64,000 bases of DNA from Sphingomonas crocodyli (lineage in GTDB: Bacteria > Pseudomonadota > Alphaproteobacteria > Sphingomonadales > Sphingomonadaceae): NCBI RefSeq assembly GCF_004005865.1, contig NZ_SACN01000003.1:248001-312000 (forward strand). The letters are read 5' to 3'. The notes below the pieces were generated by a model that did not search any database, was not told the origin of the DNA, and saw only the letters and a program-made list of their open reading frames with translations. The number at the start of each line of letters is the position of its first letter. The stretch's first letter is position 1. Below are positions 24,034 to 32,064 of this stretch, piece after piece. The translations under genes were made by a program, and so were the position numbers.

Positions 24034-26607
24034 ATGAACCGCGTCTACAAGAGGGGGATCCGAATTGCATTAGCATCGGTCGCGTTAGGGGCGATTGCGC
24101 TCCCCGCCGCCGAACCCACCGCAGCGCAGGCCGTCAGAATTGACCTTCCCCAGCAGGACCTCGGGCAGTCTCTGCGCGCGGTAGCAGCCCGCACGGGTTG
24201 GGAGGTGCTTTTCGAACCGGGCGATGTCGCGGGTCGCACAGCCGAGGCCGTCAGCGGTGACTATAGCGCTCCGCAAGCCATTGCCATTCTTACAAGGGGC
24301 ACTGGGCTACACGTTCAGATCGAGGGGAAGAGTATCATCGTGAAGGGGCGATCGTCGGCGCCGGCGCTAGACGCTGGCGCTGACGTGTCCGACGCGATCG
24401 TGGTTACCGGCACCCGCATCCCCGGCGCCGCGTCGCCATCTCCGCTCACCGTGATGAACTCGGACGACATGCGCTCGGCGGGGAGAGGCACACTCGCGGA
24501 GGCAATTCGGGACATTCCTCAGAACTCCATGGCGGGAAACAATCCCGGGCTTGTGTCAGGTGTACCCAATGCGCGCGGCATCAATGTCGGCAGCTCGGTC
24601 AGCATCAATCTGCGCGGGATCGGTGCCGATGCGACTCTCACCCTGCTCAATGGTCATCGCGTGAGCTATAATGCGACGCGCCAAGGCGTCGACATCTCCT
24701 CCATCCCGCTCCTCGCCGTCGATCGCCTCGAGGTCGTCGCTGACGGGGCCTCGGCCATTTACGGCTCCGACGCGGTGGCCGGTGTCGCCAATATCATTTT
24801 GAAGCGCGACTATGAGGGCGCTGCCGTCATGATGCGCTACGCGGGTTCGACCGATGGCGGCGGCTCGCACCGGCAGGCGGGGTTCATCACCGGCCATAGC
24901 TGGTCGACGGGTGGTTTCATGCTCGCGGGCGAGCATGAAGATGCGTCGGCGATTGTCGCTCGCCAGCGGTCCTACACCGCGGCGCTGGCTCCCACCCAAA
25001 CGCTGTATCCATCGATCAAGCGCAGCAATGTCGCGCTGGCGGGGCACCAGCGGCTGGGGGAGGGGTTCGAGCTGTCGGTCGATGCGCTCTACAACCAGCG
25101 CAGGAGCGTCTTCAATCTGCCGTTTCAAAGCACGGCGAGCTACCTGACCTTCGGCGCTTACAATTTTCCGCGAAACCGATCTTTCGTGGTCGCGCCGTCG
25201 CTGGCGTGGACCGCTACCGACCGTTGGACCGTCACCCTGTCGGGTGCCTATGGTCGAGACCGTACTCACTATGACAATGACAGCTATACCAACGGTAGGG
25301 TGACCAACTCGACCCGGGGTTGCTACTGCAACAATGCCCAATCAGTCGAGCTGGGCGCTGATGGCAGCCTGTTCGCGCTGCCCGGTGGTGACGCCAAGCT
25401 TGCAATCGGAACAGGCCTGCGACGCGACACTCTGATCTCTTCGCGTGTCGGAGCGCAGACACTTCGGGCCCGCCAGACAAGCCGTTACGCCTACGGTGAA
25501 ATCAATGCGCCCCTCGTGGGTCCAAGCCAGGAGCTCCGATTCGTCCACAAGCTGACCGCGAGTGCCGCGATCCGCTACGAGAACTATCGCGCCATCGGCG
25601 ATATCGCCACGCCCAAGCTCGGGCTCATCTACGAGCCGACCCCCGACTTCGCGTTCAAGGGAAGCTGGGGCAAGTCGTTCAAGGCGGCAACGCTGTTCCA
25701 ACGCTTCACGGCAAAAACAGCCAGTGTCCGTCCAATCGCATCGGTCGGAGGAAGCGGATTTCCCGCTGGCTCGACAGCCCTGTTCCTGACGGGTGGACAG
25801 CCAGGAATCGGTCCCGAGCGCGCGAAGACATGGTCGGCGACGCTCGCGGTGCACCCGCGTGCGATCGAGGGCCTGAGTGTCGATCTCAGCTATTTCCACA
25901 TCGACTATCGCGATCGGGTCGCGGCACCGATCGCGTCGCTCGCGCGCGCTCTTTCGGATCCCCTGAACGCGACCTTCGTCAACAGGGCGCCAAGTGCGGC
26001 CGACAAGGCAGCGGCAGTGGCGGGTGTCGAGCAACTGCTGCTGGCTGCGGGAGGCTATGACCCCAGCAGGATCGTCGCGATCATCGATAATCGCAACCGC
26101 AACGTGACCGCACAGAAGATCGAGGGCGCCGACCTTCAACTGCGATACCGCCTGTCGATCCGCGAGACGGGGAGCCTGACCTTCGGCGTTAACGGCGCCT
26201 ATCTGAAGTCGGAACAGCAAACGCTGCCAGGCCAGCCATTTGCTGCGAACGCTGGTCAGATTTTCTTTCCACCGCATTATACTGCGCGGGGGTTCCTAAC
26301 CTGGCGCGATGGCGGATCGGTTGTCACGTTCGCTGGCAACTACAATGGCGACACCGATGACCGCCGTTTCTCCCCGATCGTACGCTCAGGGGGCATGACA
26401 ACGTTCGATCTGACGGTCCGTCACGAATTGGGTGACAGGGCGGGGCCGTTCGCGAATCTCGAGATCGCCGCATCGGTCAGCAACATGTTCAATCAAAAGC
26501 CGGACCTCATCCGGACACTGACGGATTATGATCTGCCCTATGATGCGACCAACAATTCTCCGATCGGGCGCTTTGTCAGTCTCACGCTGACCAAGCGCTT
26601 CCCGTGA
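24034..26607 (+). CDS. TonB-dependent receptor with N-terminal STN signalling domain
   Basis: An 857-residue outer-membrane transducer. The signal peptide is about residues 1-32. The STN domain follows (VRIDLPQQDLGQSLRAVAARTGWEVLFEPGDVAGR..., about 35-105), then a plug (DAIVVTGTRIPGAASPSPLTVMNSDDM...; YGSDAVAGVANIILKRDYEG) and a barrel ending with the aromatic C-terminal signature LTKRFP. STN-bearing receptors both import a ligand and signal to FecR. Its place between fecR and a lasso isopeptidase matches the receptor of isopeptidase-type lasso clusters, so the lasso peptide is the probable ligand. It overlaps the isopeptidase gene by four bases. Confidence 0.92.
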   Translation: MNRVYKRGIRIALASVALGAIALPAAEPTAAQAVRIDLPQQDLGQSLRAVAARTGWEVLFEPGDVAGRTAEAVSGDYSAPQAIAILTRGTGLHVQIEGKSIIVKGRSSAPALDAGADVSDAIVVTGTRIPGAASPSPLTVMNSDDMRSAGRGTLAEAIRDIPQNSMAGNNPGLVSGVPNARGINVGSSVSINLRGIGADATLTLLNGHRVSYNATRQGVDISSIPLLAVDRLEVVADGASAIYGSDAVAGVANIILKRDYEGAAVMMRYAGSTDGGGSHRQAGFITGHSWSTGGFMLAGEHEDASAIVARQRSYTAALAPTQTLYPSIKRSNVALAGHQRLGEGFELSVDALYNQRRSVFNLPFQSTASYLTFGAYNFPRNRSFVVAPSLAWTATDRWTVTLSGAYGRDRTHYDNDSYTNGRVTNSTRGCYCNNAQSVELGADGSLFALPGGDAKLAIGTGLRRDTLISSRVGAQTLRARQTSRYAYGEINAPLVGPSQELRFVHKLTASAAIRYENYRAIGDIATPKLGLIYEPTPDFAFKGSWGKSFKAATLFQRFTAKTASVRPIASVGGSGFPAGSTALFLTGGQPGIGPERAKTWSATLAVHPRAIEGLSVDLSYFHIDYRDRVAAPIASLARALSDPLNATFVNRAPSAADKAAAVAGVEQLLLAAGGYDPSRIVAIIDNRNRNVTAQKIEGADLQLRYRLSIRETGSLTFGVNGAYLKSEQQTLPGQPFAANAGQIFFPPHYTARGFLTWRDGGSVVTFAGNYNGDTDDRRFSPIVRSGGMTTFDLTVRHELGDRAGPFANLEIAASVSNMFNQKPDLIRTLTDYDLPYDATNNSPIGRFVSLTLTKRFP

Positions 26608-28778
26608 GCCTGCGAATCTTGCGGCGACCCTTCCGGGTCGCCGCTCTGATCAGCCTGCTGTTCATTCCGCGGATAGCACAAGCGCAGGCCTGCGCTATCT
26701 TCCTCGCCCAATCGCCGCCGGTCACCGGGGGTCTCGTCACGCCGGCAGATCTGGCGAGCGTGCGCGATATCGTGTCCACCGATTCCGGGCTCGGTGCGCC
26801 GGGTCCGCTCGCGCTTTCGCCGGATGGGCGGCGGCTTGCCTTCGTGCTCACCCGCGCCGACCCCGCGCGCAACCGCTATTGTCGAGCGCTGATGGTGCTG
26901 GAGCTCGCATCACGCGGTGCCCCGCATATTGTCGATGAGGGCGGCGAGTTTCTGCCGATGACCCAGATCCTGCGCGGACTGATCACCCGGCTAGATGTCG
27001 CGCAGGTGGTGACCCCGCATTGGTCTCCTGATGGTCGGTCGATCGCGTTTCTCAGACGCGATGGTGGAGTCACTCAGGCTTGGGTTGCGGCATTCGACGG
27101 GTCCGGCGCGCGCGCTGTCACGGCCTCGCGCGTTGACATCGAGAAGGTCGACTGGGCGCCAAACGGTCGCGATCTTGTGATCGCCAGCCGTCCGGCATTG
27201 CTCGACGCCCGCGCAGCGCGTGCCGCCGAAGCGCGGCAGGGTTTTCTCTATGATGATCGCTACGTGCCGGTGTTCGGGAAAATGCCACAGTTGCGAGGCC
27301 CCCTGCCGGTCCGCTTCGAGGTCGTGGGACCGCAGGGGCGCGTGCGGCTCGCCAGCGACGCCGAGGCGGCGATCTTGTCCCCGCCGGATCTTGGTGACGG
27401 CGTCCTGGCGCGACTTGGCGGAGCGGGCGGGTTAAGCGCTGCGGTGAACGCGGTCATTCCGGGTCGCCTTTTTTCTCCGGCGACACTGTCGATTAGCGAT
27501 GGCTATGGCAGGCGAGCTACGTGCAAAGATTGCGCGGGCGATCAGATCATGGGCCTCTGGTGGGGCCAGGCGCCGGGCTCCGTCCTCTATCTTCGCCGTG
27601 AAGGCTGGGCAGGCGGCGACATCGCGCTCTATAGCTGGCGAGCCGGGCGGTCATCGCGACGCTTATTGCGCACGCCGGGGCTGCTCACCGGGTGCATTCA
27701 AAGTCCTGGCCGGCTCTATTGCCTCTTCGAGACGGCCACCCGCCCGCGCAGCATCGTCGCGATCGATAAGCGAACGGGGGGCCTCAGCCGCTTGTTCGAT
27801 CCCAACCCTGGATTTGCTAAAGTCCGGTCCGGTTCAGTGCGCCGGCTCATGTGGACGAATGCCATGGGCTTTCGCGCGTTCGGCGATCTGGTCCTGCCGC
27901 CGGACTGGCGACCGGGCACCAGATATCCACTGATCGTGGTCCAGTATGAAAGCCGTGGCTTCTTGCGGGGAGGCACCGGGGACGAGGTTCCAATCTTCCC
28001 CCTGGCGGCCAGCGGCTATGCGGTCCTGAGCGTCCAGCGGCCGGCGAGTTACGGATCGCGATATCCGGGACGCTTTTCCAGTTGGCGCGAAGTCGATGCG
28101 ATCGGCGCCGTGAACTGGGCAGAGCGGCGCAACGTCGCAGGCTCGGTTCTGGCGGGGATCGACGCGGCGCGCGCGTTGAATGTGGTCGATGATCGTCGGA
28201 TCGGGCTCACCGGCCTTAGCGACGGATCAACCACGGCCTGGTATCTGTTGCTCCATCATAACGACTTGTTTGCCGCCACCGCTGCCAGCACGTGTTGCGC
28301 GGACCCCGATACTGACGCGATCCTGGTCGGTCCGGCATGGGAAGCCGCGCGCGAACGCGCCGGTTATCCTTCGCCTATTGTGCCACGCGACACCTTCTGG
28401 CGCGCTGTGTCACCAGCGCTCGGCGCGTCGCGGATCACGGGACCCATTTTGCTCCAGTTGGGAGACGACGAATATCAGCGTGCGCTGGAGGCCTATGCGG
28501 CGTTTCGACGGGTCGGGCCGCCGACCGAGATGCACGTCTTTGCCGATGAGGGCCACATCAAGTGGCAACCCGCGCACCGCCTCGCCCTTTATCAGCGCAC
28601 GATCGACTGGTTCGACTTCTGGTTGCTAAGGCGCCGAGACCCGGATCCTGCCAAGGAGGAGCAATATGCTCGCTGGTCCGCTCTTGCCGATCAGGCGAGC
28701 GCGCGTGGCTGGTCTGATCGGCTCAACCAGGCGCATGCCCAGCTTTCGGCATCGGCGAGGCGAACGAGCAGCGAGTAG
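26604..28778 (+). CDS. Lasso-peptide isopeptidase (prolyl-oligopeptidase fold)
   Basis: A 724-residue serine hydrolase resembling AtxE2, which cleaves the isopeptide bond of lasso peptides and linearises them. Residues 1-29 form a signal peptide (RVAALISLLFIPRIAQA). The N-terminal part looks like a beta-propeller (LSPDGRRLAFVL, WSPDGRSIAFL, WAPNGRDLVIA). The hydrolase domain begins near 430 and carries Ser539 in GLSDG, Asp621/622 in LQLGDDEY and His651 in ADEGHIKWQP; the spacing matches AtxE2 as I recall it. The GTG start overlaps the receptor stop (GTGA). The last 88 bases lie opposite the end of the cyclase gene. Probable location: periplasm, after TonB-dependent uptake. Confidence 0.9.
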   Translation: MSLRILRRPFRVAALISLLFIPRIAQAQACAIFLAQSPPVTGGLVTPADLASVRDIVSTDSGLGAPGPLALSPDGRRLAFVLTRADPARNRYCRALMVLELASRGAPHIVDEGGEFLPMTQILRGLITRLDVAQVVTPHWSPDGRSIAFLRRDGGVTQAWVAAFDGSGARAVTASRVDIEKVDWAPNGRDLVIASRPALLDARAARAAEARQGFLYDDRYVPVFGKMPQLRGPLPVRFEVVGPQGRVRLASDAEAAILSPPDLGDGVLARLGGAGGLSAAVNAVIPGRLFSPATLSISDGYGRRATCKDCAGDQIMGLWWGQAPGSVLYLRREGWAGGDIALYSWRAGRSSRRLLRTPGLLTGCIQSPGRLYCLFETATRPRSIVAIDKRTGGLSRLFDPNPGFAKVRSGSVRRLMWTNAMGFRAFGDLVLPPDWRPGTRYPLIVVQYESRGFLRGGTGDEVPIFPLAASGYAVLSVQRPASYGSRYPGRFSSWREVDAIGAVNWAERRNVAGSVLAGIDAARALNVVDDRRIGLTGLSDGSTTAWYLLLHHNDLFAATAASTCCADPDTDAILVGPAWEAARERAGYPSPIVPRDTFWRAVSPALGASRITGPILLQLGDDEYQRALEAYAAFRRVGPPTEMHVFADEGHIKWQPAHRLALYQRTIDWFDFWLLRRRDPDPAKEEQYARWSALADQASARGWSDRLNQAHAQLSASARRTSSE

Positions 28779-30412
28779 GTTATGTCCTGCGCGACGCGAT
28801 TCTGATCGAACACGCGCTCGAGGCGAGGTCGGTCAAGGAAGCCGGCTGACGCCAGAACACCGCCGAGCAGATGGTCGCGCAGGCGATCACGATGCGTTTC
28901 AAACAATCCACCCACGATCGATGTCGGCGTGCCCTTGTCGCGCCGCCACACGATTTCCTCCGGCAGGAGGTTCGCGAAGGCGTCGCGCGCGACGCGGCGA
29001 TTGATACCGCCGCGCGCCCAGAGATAGCTTGGTACCCGCAGGCAGGTTTCCATCACGGGCTGCGCCAGCAAGGGCGAGAGCACGGGTAGACGAACGAGCG
29101 ATCCGGCATCGAGATGGTTCTGGATCTGAATGATGTTTGCGATATGGCGCAGCGTGCCCGGGAGACCGGTGCCGGGCGTGCAAAGCCAGGGGTGCTGGAA
29201 GGACGAGGACGGGACGTAATCTTGATTGAGCCAGAAGTCGGTCGGTTGCCAGCGATAGAGATGACCGTGCCGAAGTTTCGCGACCGTCGCACGACCGATG
29301 GTCGCCAGCGAGGCTTTGCTCAGATCACTCATGTCGCAGGCTGCCCTCCACCAGCCTGTGGGGGACTCCAATCGCACAGCATCCGCGACCGTGGCGGCGG
29401 AATGCAGATAACAAAAGACATTGTCGCCGCCGCCGCCATCGACAATCGCGCTCGCCCCGGTCAGTCCTATAGTCTCCTCAAGGTGGTGCGCATGGGCCTG
29501 GCTGAAGCTGAAGATCGTCGGGCGCGGTATGTCTCGAGCGCTCGATCGGAACGGGTCGACGCGAGCAGGGTCAAGCTCGACCTCATGGAGTTCGACCGCC
29601 AGGTGGTTCGCGACTTTGCGCGCATAATGGCGCTCATCGCCGGACGCGTGACGGGTGCGGTAATTGAGACAGACAAAGTCGTGACCAGCCGCCTTCATCG
29701 CCGCAGCCAGAATCGACGAATCGAGGCCGCCCGACAGCCGCAAAATTGATCGGCCCTTGCCATCTAGCCGGGCGGCGACCGTGCCGAGGATCGCCTCGCG
29801 TACCGCGCGCGACGCGTCGGCTGGATCCCGGATCATTTTGTCTGGCGCGCCGTAGGCCCAGGGAGACCAGATCATGGCTTGCGCGGTAACGCCCCGCTCG
29901 CCGAGCCGAAGCCGTCCACCGGCAAGCAACTCGTGAACGCCGTTGATCGCCGTGCGTGGGGTGCGAAGCTGCGAAAAGGTAAGATGCGCGGCCAGGCCGT
30001 ACCAGTCGATCTCCACGGCGACGACGCCTGCTCGTGCCAGGTCACCTGCATTGGACGCGAAGACCGTCCATTCCCGGCTGCGCGCATAATAGCAGCCAAC
30101 CGCACTCGACGGATCGCGCCAGAGCTCTATCGCGCCCCCTTGGTCCGCGGGCAGCAAAACGGCGACGTAGCCGCCCCAAAGATTGTCGAAAACGCACGGT
30201 GAGGACCTGTCACACGCGCGTGGAAAGGCGTCGCCGATGACGATAGTTGCGCCGGTTGTGCGCCAGGACGTGTCGGACCGGGTCAGAAGCCAAGCGCGAT
30301 TCATCAGCGGGTGGACGCTCATGTTGAGACAGGCCGCAACCGCTGACACGGTTTCGGGAACCGGGCCCGGGTGAGGGTGGTCGCTGACCATGATGATGTA
30401 CGGACCGCTCAC
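28691..30412 (-). CDS. Lasso cyclase (asparagine-synthetase-like, McjC family)
   Basis: A 573-residue lasso synthetase that adenylates the ring Asp/Glu and forms the macrolactam. The N-terminal half resembles the glutaminase-like domain of asparagine synthetase B but lacks its catalytic Cys2. The synthetase half carries the PPi loop LSGGLDSS at 227-233 and the downstream VDGGGGDNVFCY, the McjC counterpart of the conserved Asp/Gly loop. The family is normally 500-620 residues, so this is full length. A GTG at 30412 overlaps the protease stop (GTGA); an ATG at 30391 is an alternative start. It is last in the precursor-protease-cyclase operon. Confidence 0.9.
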   Translation of the reverse strand: MSGPYIIMVSDHPHPGPVPETVSAVAACLNMSVHPLMNRAWLLTRSDTSWRTTGATIVIGDAFPRACDRSSPCVFDNLWGGYVAVLLPADQGGAIELWRDPSSAVGCYYARSREWTVFASNAGDLARAGVVAVEIDWYGLAAHLTFSQLRTPRTAINGVHELLAGGRLRLGERGVTAQAMIWSPWAYGAPDKMIRDPADASRAVREAILGTVAARLDGKGRSILRLSGGLDSSILAAAMKAAGHDFVCLNYRTRHASGDERHYARKVANHLAVELHEVELDPARVDPFRSSARDIPRPTIFSFSQAHAHHLEETIGLTGASAIVDGGGGDNVFCYLHSAATVADAVRLESPTGWWRAACDMSDLSKASLATIGRATVAKLRHGHLYRWQPTDFWLNQDYVPSSSFQHPWLCTPGTGLPGTLRHIANIIQIQNHLDAGSLVRLPVLSPLLAQPVMETCLRVPSYLWARGGINRRVARDAFANLLPEEIVWRRDKGTPTSIVGGLFETHRDRLRDHLLGGVLASAGFLDRPRLERVFDQNRVAQDITYSLLVRLADAESWACAWLSRSDQPRALA

Positions 30413-31056
30413 AGGACGAGGATAGGGGTGAAGAGGGAAACGTGCGCGATCCGGTCGTCCATCAAGCGCCCGTCAAGTTCGACCCAGCAATGCGCGGCAA
30501 AGGGGCGGAGCTGGACGCCGAAGATGATCGCGGGGTGGTAGCCCCGGGTGAGGAGGGTGGTGGCCAGAGCGAAGGCTCGTACCAGACATTGGTCGAAACC
30601 AAGCGTCAGCCGGCGCGAGCGATCAAAGGCACTGGCTACCGCCTCGGCAGGGGCCAGGGGCAAATCGGGAGCGGAAGGCGTACGCGCCTTTCGCCTGCGG
30701 AACTCGTCCACGCGCTTCGCCAGCGCCCATCGGCGCTGGCTGAAGCTGCGGAAAAGCGCGATCATAACTTCGGTCAGATCGAGCCATGAGGGAGGCGGCA
30801 GATGCTGGATCTCGCGCTCGGCTATGCGATGGGAGCAAGGCGGACTGATCTCGGATGTTTGCGCCGCCACGATATTGAGCATGGCGAGTTGTTCGAGAAC
30901 GGCCCGCTTATCTGGCGCGGCGGCATCGGGATCGAGCGCGGCAAGCGCAACAGCGGTCTTGCCCGTCAGCAGACAATATCTGTCCCGCTGAATGTCGAGG
31001 ACGATCGGCTGATCGTCGATCAGGCACCAGAACATGGAGGATGAGGCCGATGGCAT
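30409..31056 (-). CDS. Lasso leader peptidase with fused RRE (McjB family)
   Basis: A 215-residue fusion of a PqqD-like RiPP recognition element (about residues 8-65, MFWCLIDDQPIVLDIQRDRYCLLTG...) and a transglutaminase-like cysteine protease. The triad is Cys157 (GFDQCLVRAF), His189 (FAAHCWVELDG) and Asp201 (RLMDDRIAHVS), with the same 32 and 12 residue steps as in McjB. In actinobacteria these two parts are separate (B1 and B2); fusion is the proteobacterial form. It binds the leader and cuts before core Gly1. The ATG at 31056 was chosen over an in-frame TTG at 31065; no strong ribosome site is visible, suggesting coupling to the precursor gene. Confidence 0.88.
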   Translation of the reverse strand: MPSASSSMFWCLIDDQPIVLDIQRDRYCLLTGKTAVALAALDPDAAAPDKRAVLEQLAMLNIVAAQTSEISPPCSHRIAEREIQHLPPPSWLDLTEVMIALFRSFSQRRWALAKRVDEFRRRKARTPSAPDLPLAPAEAVASAFDRSRRLTLGFDQCLVRAFALATTLLTRGYHPAIIFGVQLRPFAAHCWVELDGRLMDDRIAHVSLFTPILVL

Positions 31057-31107
31057 GGCAAGCAACCGTGTGAAATCGGCGCGTGACGGTCGCCACGCGC
31101 CGATCAG

Positions 31108-31236
31108 TCAGTCGTTGGTGAGACCGGACTGGAACTGCAGACCGATCTCGTCTTCGACCCGCGGGCCGGCGCCCTGGGTGCTCAGGCTCGCAGTGCCAAG
31201 CTCGATGCAGTCTTCCTCGTGAACGTCCTTGCTCAT
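31108..31236 (-). CDS. Lasso peptide precursor (42 residues)
   Basis: A tiny gene missed by length cut-offs, with GAAAGGAG eight bases before ATG. The 21-residue leader starts MSKDVHEEDC and ends LGTASLSTQ, giving the required Thr at position -2 and the ELG-x-A-S/T pattern of proteobacterial lasso leaders. The predicted core begins GAGPRVEDE and continues IGLQFQSGLTND (21 residues). Gly1 would join Glu9 (nine-residue ring) by analogy with astexin-1, whose ring ends in Asp9 followed by IG; Asp8 is the other option. The bulky Phe14 or Gln residues could lock the tail. The protease and cyclase genes follow on the same strand. Confidence 0.9.
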   Translation of the reverse strand: MSKDVHEEDCIELGTASLSTQGAGPRVEDEIGLQFQSGLTND

Positions 31237-31298
31237 GACGTGCTCCTTTCGATGCGGGCCATCAGGGCCGGCACGATCAAGGCTGCAGCGTTCGAGGG

Positions 31299-31341
31299 TA
31301 TATAAAAACGATATAATACCGAAATTCCGGTCATATTTCGG
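31299..31341 (-). promoter_or_regulatory. Operator-like inverted repeat and AT-rich promoter before the lasso precursor
   Basis: A perfect inverted repeat, CCGAAAT (31319-31325) and ATTTCGG (31335-31341), lies 83-105 bp before the precursor ATG. Immediately downstream on the minus strand are two -10-like boxes, TATTAT (31318-31313) and TATATA (31304-31299). No good -35 matches either box, consistent with an activated promoter or a non-housekeeping sigma factor. Candidate binder: the GntR protein encoded just upstream, or LuxR. Confidence 0.55.
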
Positions 31342-31449
31342 AGCGGTTGACCGGCTGGTGAAACTACGCACTGGGTGCGTGCCGTCGCCTTTAGCGCGAG
31401 CCTGGACATGCGCGACGGCCAGCCGGTCAGAGGCCTGACATGGAAGGGC

Positions 31450-32064
31450 CTAGAGCGGGGCAGGATCTTCCTCTCGATATCGCCTTCGCATCGCACGTAT
31501 TACTAAATCCGCGGCGCGCTCACGCCGCCGGTGGTAGCGCCGCAGAACCGCGATTAAATTGCGCTGGTCATTCTGCTCCAACATGGCGAGGAGCTCGTTC
31601 AGTTCCTCGTCGATGCCGTCCATGACGTCGGGTTCTACCGCTCGTGCTCGGCTCAGCCACTCGTTGTTGCGCCGCATCGCCCATTCGATCGGCCGACTGC
31701 CAACGGACAAGCCGGCAAAGAATGATGCGGCGCGGGCTGCGTAACTGTCCGATGAAGGCGGCGAGGGGGCGCTGCGCTGGCTCGGGGCACGCACGGCCAG
31801 ATCGGACACAAAGCCGTTCCATAGATAGAGATCGTGCAGTTCGTCCTGGGTGAGCCAGGGAACATGAAAGCCGTCACCGGACTTGGCTATGACGAGGTCC
31901 TCGCCAACCAGTCGATTGAGCACGTCCCGTACAGGCGTGATACTGACCCCGAGCTGATCGGCGATGCGGGTCGCTTCGAGACGACGACCAGGACCGAACT
32001 CGCCGAACAGGAGTTCTCGCTTGATGTGCGCGTAGCAGCGCGCAAGCGCCTGAGCAGGACTCAT
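31450..32064 (-). CDS. GntR-family transcriptional regulator (FadR-like)
   Basis: A 204-residue regulator. The winged helix-turn-helix at about 10-75 is typical (YAHIKRELLFGEFGPGRRLEATRIADQLGVSITPVRDVLNRLVGEDLV), followed by a helical FCD-like ligand domain (NEWLSRARAVEPDVMDGIDEELNELLAMLEQNDQRNLIAVLRRYHRRRERA). It overlaps phyH by four bases and precedes the lasso precursor by 213 bp. GntR regulators are known neighbours of isopeptidase-type lasso clusters. It may repress the lasso operon from the inverted repeat at 31319-31341; the effector is unknown. Confidence 0.85.
   Translation of the reverse strand: MSPAQALARCYAHIKRELLFGEFGPGRRLEATRIADQLGVSITPVRDVLNRLVGEDLVIAKSGDGFHVPWLTQDELHDLYLWNGFVSDLAVRAPSQRSAPSPPSSDSYAARAASFFAGLSVGSRPIEWAMRRNNEWLSRARAVEPDVMDGIDEELNELLAMLEQNDQRNLIAVLRRYHRRRERAADLVIRAMRRRYREEDPAPL

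Noticed and set aside
28666..29004. A plus-strand frame continuing past the isopeptidase
   Set aside because: It starts inside the isopeptidase gene, has no ribosome site and is opposite the cyclase core.
31237..31449. Search for a second lasso precursor before the first
   Set aside because: No short frame with leader Thr at -2, core Gly1 and an acidic residue at 7-9 was found on either strand; the region looks like promoter.
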